Shown: positions 1-5,831 of the stretch, piece by piece
Layout of the letters: the number at the start of each line of letters is the position of its first letter
Numbering within the stretch: the stretch's first letter is position 1
NCBI GenBank assembly: GCA_019348445.1
Contig: JAHWJK010000011.1
Span: forward strand, 1 to 14,974
DNA length: 14,974 bases
Reading direction: 5' to 3'
Origin: Actinomycetota bacterium
GTDB lineage: Bacteria > Actinomycetota > CADDZG01 > WHSQ01
Notes under the pieces: model-generated
The model's database searches: none
What the model saw: the letters and a program-made list of their open reading frames with translations, nothing else
What the model was told of the DNA's origin: nothing
Made by a program: the position numbers and the translations under genes

Positions 1-755
1 AGGTACGGCAACTCGATCGCGTCGCGGATCTCCTCGATCTGCTCGGCGAGACCACCGATGTCCTCGTACGAGATGTCCGGCACCTCTTCGAGGATGAGCT
101 CCTCGACCTCGGGCTTGGGCAGCTTCTCGAGGACGTGGCCAGACTTCGGTTCCAGCAGGAGGGTGTCGCCGGCGCGGATCTTCTCTTCCTGCAGGGCGGA
201 GCTGAGTTCGACGACCCGCTCTTCATCGGTGCGGCCGATCACGAGAGCTCGTTTGCCGTCCTCGAGGACCTCCTTGAGCACGACGACCTCGCCCTGGATC
301 TCGTAGTCGAACGCCTTGATGACGTTCATCGCCTCGTTGAGCATGACCTGCTGGCCGCGGGCGACGTTCTCGATCTCGACCTCGGGCGACACGTTCACGC
401 GGAGCTTGCGCCCGTTGGCGAACACGTCGGCCGTCGCGTCGTCGAAGGCTTCGAGGAAGACCGCGTAGCTCGACGGCGGCATGCTGAGCTTCTCGACCTC
501 TTCCTTCAGGGTGACGAGTTGCTCCCGCGCCTCCCGCAGAGTGTCGGCGAGTTTCTCGTTGTGGTCGCGGACCCGGTTCAGCTCGGCCGCGGTCTCCGCG
601 AGGCGCTTCTCGAGGAGATGCATCTGACGCGGGGTCGCGTCGAGTTTGCGACGCGTGAGCGCGAGCTCGTCTTCGAGCAGCTTGACCTGGCCCTGTAGCT
701 CGGAAACCTCGCGGTCGTACTCAGCGATGCGACGCTCGAGCTCCCGTTCGGAAAT
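1..755 (-). CDS. arc: Proteasome-associated AAA+ ATPase (Mpa/ARC), N-terminal part; runs off the left edge
   Basis: This is the hexameric ATPase that, in actinobacteria, recognises pupylated proteins, unfolds them and feeds them into the 20S proteasome. About 251 residues are visible. Residues 1-90 are heptad-rich and form the coiled coil that binds Pup. They are followed by the tandem OB domains (for example SSYAVFLEAF and GRTDEERVVELSSALQ). The linker into the AAA domain, LEEVPDISYEDIGGL, then EIRDAIELPYL, lies at the window edge; the Walker motifs are outside. The length and order match Mycobacterium Mpa. No in-frame ATG, GTG or TTG lies between the upstream TAG and the coiled coil. I place the start at ATT (753-755), nine bases after AGGAGG. 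The first internal ATG (residue 45) would cut the coiled coil. TrmI lies just upstream, as near Rv2118c-Rv2115c in M. tuberculosis. The family is certain; the start codon is inferred. Confidence 0.93.
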   Translation of the reverse strand, partial: MSERELERRIAEYDREVSELQGQVKLLEDELALTRRKLDATPRQMHLLEKRLAETAAELNRVRDHNEKLADTLREAREQLVTLKEEVEKLSMPPSSYAVFLEAFDDATADVFANGRKLRVNVSPEVEIENVARGQQVMLNEAMNVIKAFDYEIQGEVVVLKEVLEDGKRALVIGRTDEERVVELSSALQEEKIRAGDTLLLEPKSGHVLEKLPKPEVEELILEEVPDISYEDIGGLAEQIEEIRDAIELPY

Positions 756-764
756 CCCCGACCA

Positions 765-770
765 CCTCCT
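765..770 (-). promoter_or_regulatory. Shine-Dalgarno AGGAGG that fixes the ATT start of arc
   Basis: A full AGGAGG lies nine bases before the ATT codon at 753-755. In this frame the codons from the SD onward read AGG AGG TGG TCG GGG ATT, with no conventional start. A TAGATT hexamer at 779-784 could be the -10 box of a promoter in the 88-base gap after trmI, but I see no convincing -35 box. Confidence 0.55.
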
Positions 771-843
771 AGGCGGTAAATCTACTCCCGCACCTCTCTA
801 ACGGGAGGGAAATGGGAAAGTTGTAACGCAGCGGTCACACGAG

Positions 844-1638
844 CTAGGCGAGCTTCCGCCCCGTCACGATGAAACCGGTATGCGCCACCATCCGGTGGTC
901 CGGGCGGACCGATTGCCCGTCCACGTTCCACGTGCGCACGAGCCCCTCTAATGTGGTCAGGAACGAAAATCGCGCCGCCCGCATCGCCTCGACCGTCTGC
1001 GACACCTGCGGGATCGTTGGCAGATAGCAACAAAAGATCCCGCCCGGAGCCAGAGCGGCGGCGACGCCATCGGAACCGAACGCGTGCCACGGCTCCGGAA
1101 GGTCGAGGACCATACGATCGACGCCGTTTTCGGGGATGCCCTCGAAAACATCCCCGACCCGCAGCTCGACGTTCTCCGGTTTTCCTCCCGAACCCTCGTA
1201 GAACGCCGCGATGTTCTCGGCCGCTTGCTCGTGATGGTCGTCCCGGACCTCGTAGGAGATGACCCTGCCGTCGACTCCAACCGCGCGCGACAGCGCGAGC
1301 GTGAGTGATCCGGACCCCGTTCCGGCCTCGACAACGGTCGCGCCGGGATAGACGTCTGCGTACACCAGGATCAGACCGATGTCCTTCGGATAGACGACCT
1401 GGGCACCACGCTTCATCTTGAGGACGAAATCGGACAGCGTGGGCCTGAACGCCGTCAACGCGGCTCCGTTCGTCGTTCGAACGGTCGAGCCTTCGGGGGC
1501 CCCGATCAGGTCATCGTGCTCGATCGCCCCGAGATGAGAGTGGAACTGCTTGCCCGTGCCGAGCACGATCAGGTAGCGGCGGTCGCGCGTGTCGGTCAAC
1601 AGGACGCGCTCCCCCGCCTCGAACGGCCGCGCCGTCAC
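844..1638 (-). CDS. trmI: tRNA (adenine-58-N1)-methyltransferase TrmI
   Basis: This enzyme transfers a methyl group from S-adenosylmethionine to N1 of A58 in the tRNA T-loop. The 264 residues show a small N-terminal beta domain, the VVYPKD segment (81-86), the SAM-binding motif EAGTGSGSL (104-112), the acidic strand-2 residue in VISYEVR, and the catalytic-pocket motif DLPEPW (179-184). The C-terminus, RPDHRMVAHTGF, is typical of the bacterial/archaeal TrmI family (M. tuberculosis Rv2118c). The GTG start at 1638 overlaps the TGA of the thiolase gene upstream (GTGA), so the two are probably translationally coupled. A longer ORF in this frame extends further upstream, but that part is a shadow of the thiolase gene. 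In Thermus, m1A58 promotes 2-thiolation of T54, which makes this gene order functionally sensible. The identification is firm. Confidence 0.95.
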   Translation of the reverse strand: MTARPFEAGERVLLTDTRDRRYLIVLGTGKQFHSHLGAIEHDDLIGAPEGSTVRTTNGAALTAFRPTLSDFVLKMKRGAQVVYPKDIGLILVYADVYPGATVVEAGTGSGSLTLALSRAVGVDGRVISYEVRDDHHEQAAENIAAFYEGSGGKPENVELRVGDVFEGIPENGVDRMVLDLPEPWHAFGSDGVAAALAPGGIFCCYLPTIPQVSQTVEAMRAARFSFLTTLEGLVRTWNVDGQSVRPDHRMVAHTGFIVTGRKLA

Positions 1639-2576
1639 TGTTGCTTCCTGCCGAGCGCCAGTCGCTTGGTCTTGCAGAACGAACAGACCGGTTCGGCGGC
1701 GGCATCCCACCGCGCCGCGGGCGCTCCGCATCCCGCGCAGGGCACCAGCTCGAAGTTCTCGTCCTCGTCGCCGAAGCGGTGGCGGACTCGATTGAGGAAG
1801 CCGAAGTACATGTGGTTCTTCGTCCCCGGAGAGCTCTCTTCGAGAAGGGCGACCGCCTCCTTGTACCGGTGTTGCGTATTGCCTTCCACCATCGGGCATT
1901 CCTCGATCACGTAATCGATGCCGGTCAGCAGCGCGTAGGCGGCGGTCTCTCGTTCGGCGAGCCGGACGAGAGGCTTCACCTTTCGCACCAGTGCCGTCGC
2001 TCCGCCGACGACCTTCTCCTCGAGAACGGGGGCCTGGCGCCCCAACATGTCGACGTTCCAATGAAGGACGTTGCCGAACAACGTCGCCACCTCGTCGTCG
2101 AGGTTGTGGCCGGTCACGAGGATGTCGAAGCCCTCCTCGAGAGCGGCGCGGTTGAACTCGTAGCGCTTGTTCAATCCGCATCCGGAGCACGGGACGCGAC
2201 GAGTGAGCTTCGCCAGCTCGGGCACCGTGTAGCCGTGCTCTTCTGCTAGCGACCGCACGATGAGTTTTGCGCCTTTGGCGTCGGCGTACGCGATCGCGGC
2301 CTCTTTCGAGCGGGTCGAATAACCGCCGATGCCGAGGTCGAGGTAGAACCCGGTGGCGTCGTAACCGAGGTCGATGAGCACGTCCCACACCGCCAGCGAG
2401 TCCTTGCCCCCCGAGACCGCAACCAGAAGGCGGTCATCGGAGGTGAACATGCTGAACTCTTTGATCGTCCGCGCGACCTGGTTGCGGAAGTGGTCCAGGA
2501 AGTGCGGCTTGCAGAACGCCGCGTTGTGACGCCGGATGTCCATGACCGCCGGGCCCTTGCACACCTTGCACTTCAC
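1635..2576 (-). CDS. ttuA: TtuA-type tRNA 2-thiolation enzyme (PP-loop, Fe-S and zinc fingers)
   Basis: A PP-loop ATPase of the TtuA/Ncs6 group, which adenylates a tRNA uridine or ribothymidine and replaces O2 with sulfur. Length is 313 residues. The N-terminal zinc finger uses C3, C6, C22 and H25. The PP-loop is SGGKDS (55-60). The Fe-S cysteines expected from Thermus TtuA match C130, C133 (CSGCG) and C227. TGHNLDDE (155-162) is the second conserved nucleotide/tRNA motif. The C-terminal zinc finger uses C280, C283, C298 and C301. The GTG start overlaps the stop of the small sulfur-carrier gene (GTGA), and the stop overlaps the start of trmI. Placed between a Ubl carrier and TrmI, T54 in the T-loop is the likeliest target (inference). 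The alternatives are U34 or another position, because the family also includes Ncs6/CTU1. Confidence 0.9.
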   Translation of the reverse strand: MKCKVCKGPAVMDIRRHNAAFCKPHFLDHFRNQVARTIKEFSMFTSDDRLLVAVSGGKDSLAVWDVLIDLGYDATGFYLDLGIGGYSTRSKEAAIAYADAKGAKLIVRSLAEEHGYTVPELAKLTRRVPCSGCGLNKRYEFNRAALEEGFDILVTGHNLDDEVATLFGNVLHWNVDMLGRQAPVLEEKVVGGATALVRKVKPLVRLAERETAAYALLTGIDYVIEECPMVEGNTQHRYKEAVALLEESSPGTKNHMYFGFLNRVRHRFGDEDENFELVPCAGCGAPAARWDAAAEPVCSFCKTKRLALGRKQQ

Positions 2577-2773
2577 GACGCGCCCCCTGAGAGCACGGGC
2601 CTTACTTCGATCTCGTCGGTTTCATTCAGGCGCTCGTCGCGGGTTAGCAGGGTGGCGTCGCGGATGACCAGCACGGCTTCGGGAACGATGCTCAGCTCCT
2701 TCAAGAGGTCGAGCACGGTCGCCGGCCCCGACACGTCGACGACCCGATCGGGATTGCGCAACCTGACCTTCAT
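2573..2773 (-). CDS. ttuB: ThiS/MoaD/TtuB-like beta-grasp sulfur carrier with a Gly-Gly-Ala-Ser tail
   Basis: A 66-residue ubiquitin-like protein: a beta-hairpin start (MKVRLRNPDRVVDVSG), a helix (TVLDLLKELSIVPE), strands VLVIRD and LLTRDERL, then DEIEVRPVLSGG. The pattern is close to Thermus TtuB, the sulfur carrier for tRNA 2-thiolation. Such proteins are activated by adenylation of a free C-terminal glycine and then thiocarboxylated. Here the two glycines (63-64) are followed by Ala-Ser before the stop, so the glycine is not terminal. The stop overlaps the GTG start of ttuA. ATG 2773 is chosen because a TAGGCT box lies seven bases upstream. It could instead supply sulfur to another pathway such as thiamine or molybdopterin, but its fusion-like overlap with ttuA argues for tRNA. 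Confidence 0.88.
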   Translation of the reverse strand: MKVRLRNPDRVVDVSGPATVLDLLKELSIVPEAVLVIRDATLLTRDERLNETDEIEVRPVLSGGAS

Positions 2774-2780
2774 GGAACCA

Positions 2781-2786
2781 AGCCTA
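2781..2786 (-). promoter_or_regulatory. -10 box TAGGCT of a leaderless promoter for ttuB
   Basis: TAGGCT ends seven bases before the ATG at 2773, which would put transcription start at or next to the A of ATG. It lies in the 16-base gap after htrA, so ttuB-ttuA-trmI could be transcribed independently of the protease. No clear -35 box is seen. Confidence 0.45.
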
Positions 2787-2789
2787 GGA

Positions 2790-3878
2790 CTATTCCTCCG
2801 GAGGAACCGGGCGCTGCGCCAGCGTCACTTCGACGGTGTCGGTCCCATCGGCGTTCACGATCTCGACGGCGATCGTGTCACCGGGGTCGAAGTCGGTGAG
2901 GATGCGAGTGAGGTCGTCTGGTGTCTCCACGGTCTCGCCTTCGATCGCCACGATCACGTCGCCGGCTTCCAAGCCGGCTTCTGCGGCAGGGGCGCCACTA
3001 ACGGTCTGCGTGATCAGAGCGCCGGTTTGCTCGCGATCGAGCCCGAGCTCGTCGGCAGCGAGCGGATCGACGACGGCGATCCCGACGCCGAGCCATGCTC
3101 GTTCCTCTGCGGGCTCCGCAAGGATCTCCTCGATCACGGGAAGCGCGGTATCGATCGCGATCGCGAATCCGACGTTCTCGGCCGATGCGGCACCCGCGGC
3201 GGCCGTGTTTATACCGACGAGGCGTCCCACGGTATCGACCAGGGGACCACCGGAGTTACCCGGGTTGATCGCGGCATCGGTCTGGAGGAGGCCTTCGAAC
3301 CCGAGCGGTCCGTCGGAACCGTCGCGCGGAACTTCGAGCTTCCGGTTCTTGCCCGAGACGATCCCCTTCGTCACGGTCGGCCCCCCGAGCCCCAGCGGGA
3401 ACCCGAGGGCGATCACGTCATCTCCGAGCCTCAGCGACTCGGAGCTGCCGATCTCGATCGGCGTGAGGCCGGTCGTCGGTACTTTGATCACTGCCAAGTC
3501 GTTGTCGGACCGGGTCCCCACGACCTTTCCGTCCACGGGGTCGTGACCATCTTGAAAGAAGATGCGGACCCGGACGGCGTCCTGAACCACGTGATAGTTC
3601 GTCACGATGACGCCGTCGGCGTCGATCACGACCCCCGATCCCTGGCCCTTGGTCTCCTCGCCCAACACGCTCTGACTGAGCCCGCTGACACGAACGTTCA
3701 CGAGCGAGGGCAGCACGCGTTCCACCACATCGGCGGTCCGTGACCGCGGAGGCGGGGCATCGTCTTGCTCCAGGTCCGCCGTGACGGCCGGAGTTGTCTC
3801 GTCCTCGGTCCTAGGGGTGAACGAGATGCACGACGACATCAGGAGGGCGACGAGGCACAGGAGGAGCGTCTTTCGCAT
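2790..3878 (-). CDS. HtrA/DegP-type serine protease with one PDZ domain, predicted lipoprotein
   Basis: An envelope quality-control protease of family S1C, 362 residues. Residues 1-17 form a short signal peptide with a lipobox (LLMSSC, Cys17), so the protein is probably lipid-anchored outside the membrane; many actinobacterial HtrA proteins instead carry an N-terminal transmembrane helix. The catalytic triad is H96 (VTNYHVV), D127 (DNDLAVIKV) and S209 (NPGNSGGPLV). A single C-terminal PDZ domain spans about 262-355 (GAPAAEAGLEAGDVIVAIEG). A Pro/acid-rich linker (about 20-48) joins anchor and protease. ATG 3878 is supported by a TATCCT box six bases upstream. It lies directly upstream of ttuB, but a functional link is unproven. 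The family assignment is secure, but which HtrA paralogue (DegP, DegQ or PepD) is not. Confidence 0.94.
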   Translation of the reverse strand: MRKTLLLCLVALLMSSCISFTPRTEDETTPAVTADLEQDDAPPPRSRTADVVERVLPSLVNVRVSGLSQSVLGEETKGQGSGVVIDADGVIVTNYHVVQDAVRVRIFFQDGHDPVDGKVVGTRSDNDLAVIKVPTTGLTPIEIGSSESLRLGDDVIALGFPLGLGGPTVTKGIVSGKNRKLEVPRDGSDGPLGFEGLLQTDAAINPGNSGGPLVDTVGRLVGINTAAAGAASAENVGFAIAIDTALPVIEEILAEPAEERAWLGVGIAVVDPLAADELGLDREQTGALITQTVSGAPAAEAGLEAGDVIVAIEGETVETPDDLTRILTDFDPGDTIAVEIVNADGTDTVEVTLAQRPVPPEE

Positions 3879-3884
3879 GCCCAG

Positions 3885-3890
3885 AGGATA
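3885..3890 (-). promoter_or_regulatory. -10 box TATCCT of a leaderless promoter for htrA
   Basis: TATCCT ends six bases before ATG 3878. With the usual 6-8 base spacing, transcription would begin at the start codon. No Shine-Dalgarno sequence lies between them. Confidence 0.5.
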
Positions 3891-3965
3891 GGTCGGCCCG
3901 CGACGTAAAGAGCCGGCTGCTGCGACCGCCCGTGGGGAAGTGTGGGTGGTCTCAGTAACCGGCCT

Positions 3966-3978
3966 AGTCAGTCTGACT
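3966..3978. repeat. 13-base palindrome AGTCAG-T-CTGACT upstream of htrA
   Basis: Perfect 6-base inverted arms are separated by one base. The site is in the 126-base gap between the htrA start and the stop of the next gene, about 75 bases above the htrA -10 box. The one-base centre rules out a stable hairpin, so if it matters it is more likely a protein-binding site. The rest of the gap (3891-3965 and 3979-4004) shows nothing I can name. Confidence 0.25.
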
Positions 3979-4004
3979 CAGCCCCCAACCGCGGTCAAGG
4001 ACGC

Positions 4005-4388
4005 CTACGCGGCCGAGGCCGACTCCTCCCGTACCACGACCTGCGCCTCTCCACCTTTGAGGCCGCCGAGCGCGAACACGATCTGGTAGCCCCCCGGTAG
4101 GAGCTCCAACGGCTCTTCGACGGCGTCGGTGACCTCCGTCGCCGACTGCAGGCCGAAGATGCGCCTCGTCACGACCGGGCTCTCGTACATGACCTCCCGC
4201 GTCGTTGGATGTACGAGGAACCATTGCTCCGGGTAGTAGCCGGCCGGAGCGGACCACGACCTCGCCACCTCGAACGGCAGCGTCTTGCCGTCGCGGAGCG
4301 GGATGCCTTCGGTCCCGTGTGCCGTCTTCGTCGGGCGGACGCGCGACGCGAGGACCTTTCGCTGCGAACCGTCGAGATCGGCTTCCAT
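4005..4388 (-). CDS. Conserved-looking protein of unknown function, 127 residues
   Basis: I do not recognise this family. It has no signal peptide, membrane segment or cysteine. The middle is rich in aromatic and beta-forming residues (PAGYYPEQWFLVHPTTREVMYES). Further on, LELLPGGYQIVFALGGLKGGEAQVV suggests an all-beta fold whose repeated Gly-Gly turns end in a strand (QVVVREE). The tail is Ala/Ser-rich. ATG 4388 is preceded at eight bases by TAGGAT, fitting a leaderless start, and the codon choice matches the neighbours. It is transcribed in the same direction as the 97-residue gene upstream, 23 bases apart, but has its own likely promoter. I think it is a real gene because the G/C-ending third-position pattern and the promoter box agree. 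No function is claimed. Confidence 0.72.
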   Translation of the reverse strand: MEADLDGSQRKVLASRVRPTKTAHGTEGIPLRDGKTLPFEVARSWSAPAGYYPEQWFLVHPTTREVMYESPVVTRRIFGLQSATEVTDAVEEPLELLPGGYQIVFALGGLKGGEAQVVVREESASAA

Positions 4389-4396
4389 GGAGCGTG

Positions 4397-4402
4397 ATCC
4401 TA
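4397..4402 (-). promoter_or_regulatory. -10 box TAGGAT of a leaderless promoter for the 127-residue protein
   Basis: TAGGAT ends eight bases before ATG 4388, slightly further than in the other genes here. It lies in the 23-base gap after the 97-residue gene, and no Shine-Dalgarno is present. Confidence 0.4.
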
Positions 4403-4411
4403 ATGGGCCGG

Positions 4412-4705
4412 TCAGATCACCTTCATGTCGAGGATCTTCGGCCGCCCGTCGCGCTCGCCCCAGCGCGATTCGACCGTGACCTCCTTGCCGTCGCCCTTGT
4501 AGAGAGCTCGCACGACGGCTTCCTCGCCCTGCACGTCGACGCTCACGACGTCGGCGGATTCCACCCGCTTCGGGACCTTCGACATCACTTCGGGAGCCTG
4601 CGCCTGGGCCTCTGGAGTGAGATCGCTCCCGGCTTTACGCAGGTCGCCGCTCACGAGTGCGGCTCCATGACCTTCGGCATGGGTCCTGACGGCTTGCTCG
4701 TCCAT
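4412..4705 (-). CDS. Small protein of unknown function, 97 residues, possibly NTF2-like
   Basis: A soluble 97-residue protein. An N-terminal helical half (DEQAVRTHAEGHGAALVSGD, then LRKAGSDLTPEAQ) is followed by a beta half (SADVVSVDVQGEEAVVRALY, then KEVTVESRWGERDGRPKILDMKV). This helix-then-curved-sheet order, with a charged ERDGRPKI hairpin, resembles small NTF2/SnoaL-like proteins, but that is only a fold impression. ATG 4705 is chosen because an AGGAGG sits four bases upstream, overlapping the stop of the DsbA-like gene. The two genes are eight bases apart and certainly cotranscribed. A longer ORF reading into the upstream gene is a shadow. No catalytic residues are evident. Confidence 0.8.
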   Translation of the reverse strand: MDEQAVRTHAEGHGAALVSGDLRKAGSDLTPEAQAQAPEVMSKVPKRVESADVVSVDVQGEEAVVRALYKGDGKEVTVESRWGERDGRPKILDMKVI

Positions 4706-4713
4706 ACGCCCTC

Positions 4714-5391
4714 CTAGCTCGCGGCCTTCTCGATCAGTTCGCGGTAGACCTCCGGTCGGTCGTTCGTCACGATAGGGAAACCTTCGCCGTGCTCGCCGTG
4801 CCATTCCATGTCGATGCCGGGATTGTGAACCCCGGTCCCGTCGGGGAGGAACACGTGCGGACTCCCCCGGACCTCGTCGCGCTCTGCGTACTCCTTCTGC
4901 TCGATCACCGCCGACCGCGCGCGGCCGGAATCGAGCGCTTCGGCCACGGCATCGACGTCGACCGCGTCGCACTCGGCGGCCAGCGCCAGGATCTCGTGAC
5001 GAAGCGAGATGACGCGACTCTCGCCGAAGAATCCGACGCGGAGGCGCCGGTCCAACTGCTCCGACGCGAGCAGACCCTGTTCCTTGGCCGCCTCAACCGC
5101 TTCCAGCGCCGGAAGCGACGTCGTCGGATATTCGCTGTCGGGACGCTGCCACATCTGCCATCCGGCATCGGGCGCGAGTGCGCCGGCGACGGAGATCTCT
5201 GCGTCGAGGATCTTCTTCGGCGTCGGCTGCTCGTTGAATAGCTCGAGCGGGAACGACCGGATGTCAAACCGGATGTCATCGTCGAGTCCGAGATGGCGTC
5301 GCTCCGCGTGCAAGCGGTAGACCGCCACGTGAGCCCACGGGCACGTGATGTCGGCATAGACGACGATCGTCTTCGGTGGGACTTCCAGCAT
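4714..5391 (-). CDS. DsbA-fold thioredoxin-like protein (FrnE / HCCA isomerase group) with a single active-site Cys
   Basis: A 225-residue protein of the DsbA/2-hydroxychromene-2-carboxylate isomerase superfamily. The first strand and active site read VVYADITCPWAHVAVYRL, followed by the inserted helical domain and the cis-proline strand GSPHVFLPDG near the C-terminus. Instead of CPWC the active site is CPWA, so dithiol oxidoreductase activity is unlikely; a glutathione- or mycothiol-type S-transferase or isomerase role is possible (inference). It has no signal peptide, so it should be cytoplasmic. The ATG at 5391 is preferred to a longer version because the Trx strand begins right after it and a TAGGGT box lies seven bases upstream. 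It is divergent from the HIT gene with only 23 bases between start codons. Confidence 0.88.
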   Translation of the reverse strand: MLEVPPKTIVVYADITCPWAHVAVYRLHAERRHLGLDDDIRFDIRSFPLELFNEQPTPKKILDAEISVAGALAPDAGWQMWQRPDSEYPTTSLPALEAVEAAKEQGLLASEQLDRRLRVGFFGESRVISLRHEILALAAECDAVDVDAVAEALDSGRARSAVIEQKEYAERDEVRGSPHVFLPDGTGVHNPGIDMEWHGEHGEGFPIVTNDRPEVYRELIEKAAS

Positions 5392-5398
5392 GGGGTGC

Positions 5399-5404
5399 AC
5401 CCTA
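5399..5404 (-). promoter_or_regulatory. -10 box TAGGGT, leaderless promoter of the DsbA-like gene
   Basis: TAGGGT on the minus strand ends seven bases before ATG 5391. It overlaps by two bases (5403-5404) the -10 box of the divergent HIT gene. Confidence 0.45.
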
Positions 5405-5408
5405 TTCT
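5403..5408 (+). promoter_or_regulatory. -10 box TATTCT, leaderless promoter of the HIT gene
   Basis: TATTCT ends six bases before ATG 5415. The 23-base gap leaves no room for a 5' leader on either side. Confidence 0.5.
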
Positions 5409-5414
5409 CCGCCC

Positions 5415-5831
5415 ATGTGCGTCTTCTGCGAGATCGCAATGGGACAGACCGCCGCCGACATCGTCTTCGAGGATGAGTCCACCGTCGCGTTCCTGGACAT
5501 GCGTCCGGTGTTTCTCGGCCACACCCTGTTGATCCCGCGCGCCCATTACGAAACCCTGCCCGACCTACCCGACGACCTGCTGCCGTCGCTGTTCTCGAAC
5601 GCGAAGATGCTGGCCGCCGCCGTCCCCTCCGCGCTCGGAGCCGAGGGGACCTTCATGGCCATCAACAACAAGATCAGCCAGAGCGTGCCGCATCTCCACG
5701 TCCACGTCGTGCCGCGGCGCCCGAAAGACGGACTGCGGGGTTTCTTCTGGCCGCGGCAGAGCTACGCCTCCGACGAACAGCGTGGTGAGATCGCGGACGC
5801 GATCCGAGCCGCGGTGGCGGAGCTCCGGTGA
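5415..5831 (+). CDS. HIT-family nucleotide hydrolase/transferase
   Basis: A 138-residue histidine-triad protein that hydrolyses nucleoside phosphoramidates or dinucleoside polyphosphates. The triad is HLHVHV (residues 93-98), preceded by QSVPH. The N-terminal CVFC (C2, C5) is the partial zinc site seen in bacterial Hint-like proteins, and IPRAHYETLPDLPD is the conserved strand-helix before the core. The start is ATG 5415, immediately after a -10 box; a longer reading from 5376 would begin inside the divergent promoter region. Its TGA overlaps the GTG of the next gene (GTGA), so it heads a plus-strand operon with the hydrolase and oxidoreductase. The substrate is unknown. Confidence 0.93.
   Translation: MCVFCEIAMGQTAADIVFEDESTVAFLDMRPVFLGHTLLIPRAHYETLPDLPDDLLPSLFSNAKMLAAAVPSALGAEGTFMAINNKISQSVPHLHVHVVPRRPKDGLRGFFWPRQSYASDEQRGEIADAIRAAVAELR

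Noticed and set aside
135..698. Plus-strand ORF of 187 codons at the left edge
   Set aside because: It is the antisense of the proteasome ATPase, which reads through this region with conserved coiled-coil, OB and AAA-linker sequence.
779..827. Terminator or hairpin between trmI and arc
   Set aside because: Only a direct repeat TTTCCC-A-TTTCCC was found on the minus strand, with no inverted arms and no T-run.
844..2388. One 514-codon open frame covering trmI and much of ttuA
   Set aside because: Only the C-terminal 264 codons read as TrmI. The upstream part is Arg-rich shadow translation of ttuA in another frame, and trmI begins at GTG 1638.
2490..3743. A 417-codon plus-strand ORF antisense to htrA and ttuB
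   Set aside because: It has no recognisable domain and mirrors the codon pattern of HtrA, whose catalytic triad and PDZ domain are clear on the other strand.
5376..5414. Upstream start for the HIT protein at ATG 5376
   Set aside because: It would start inside the DsbA-like gene and cross both -10 boxes. Family homology starts at the CVFC motif after ATG 5415.
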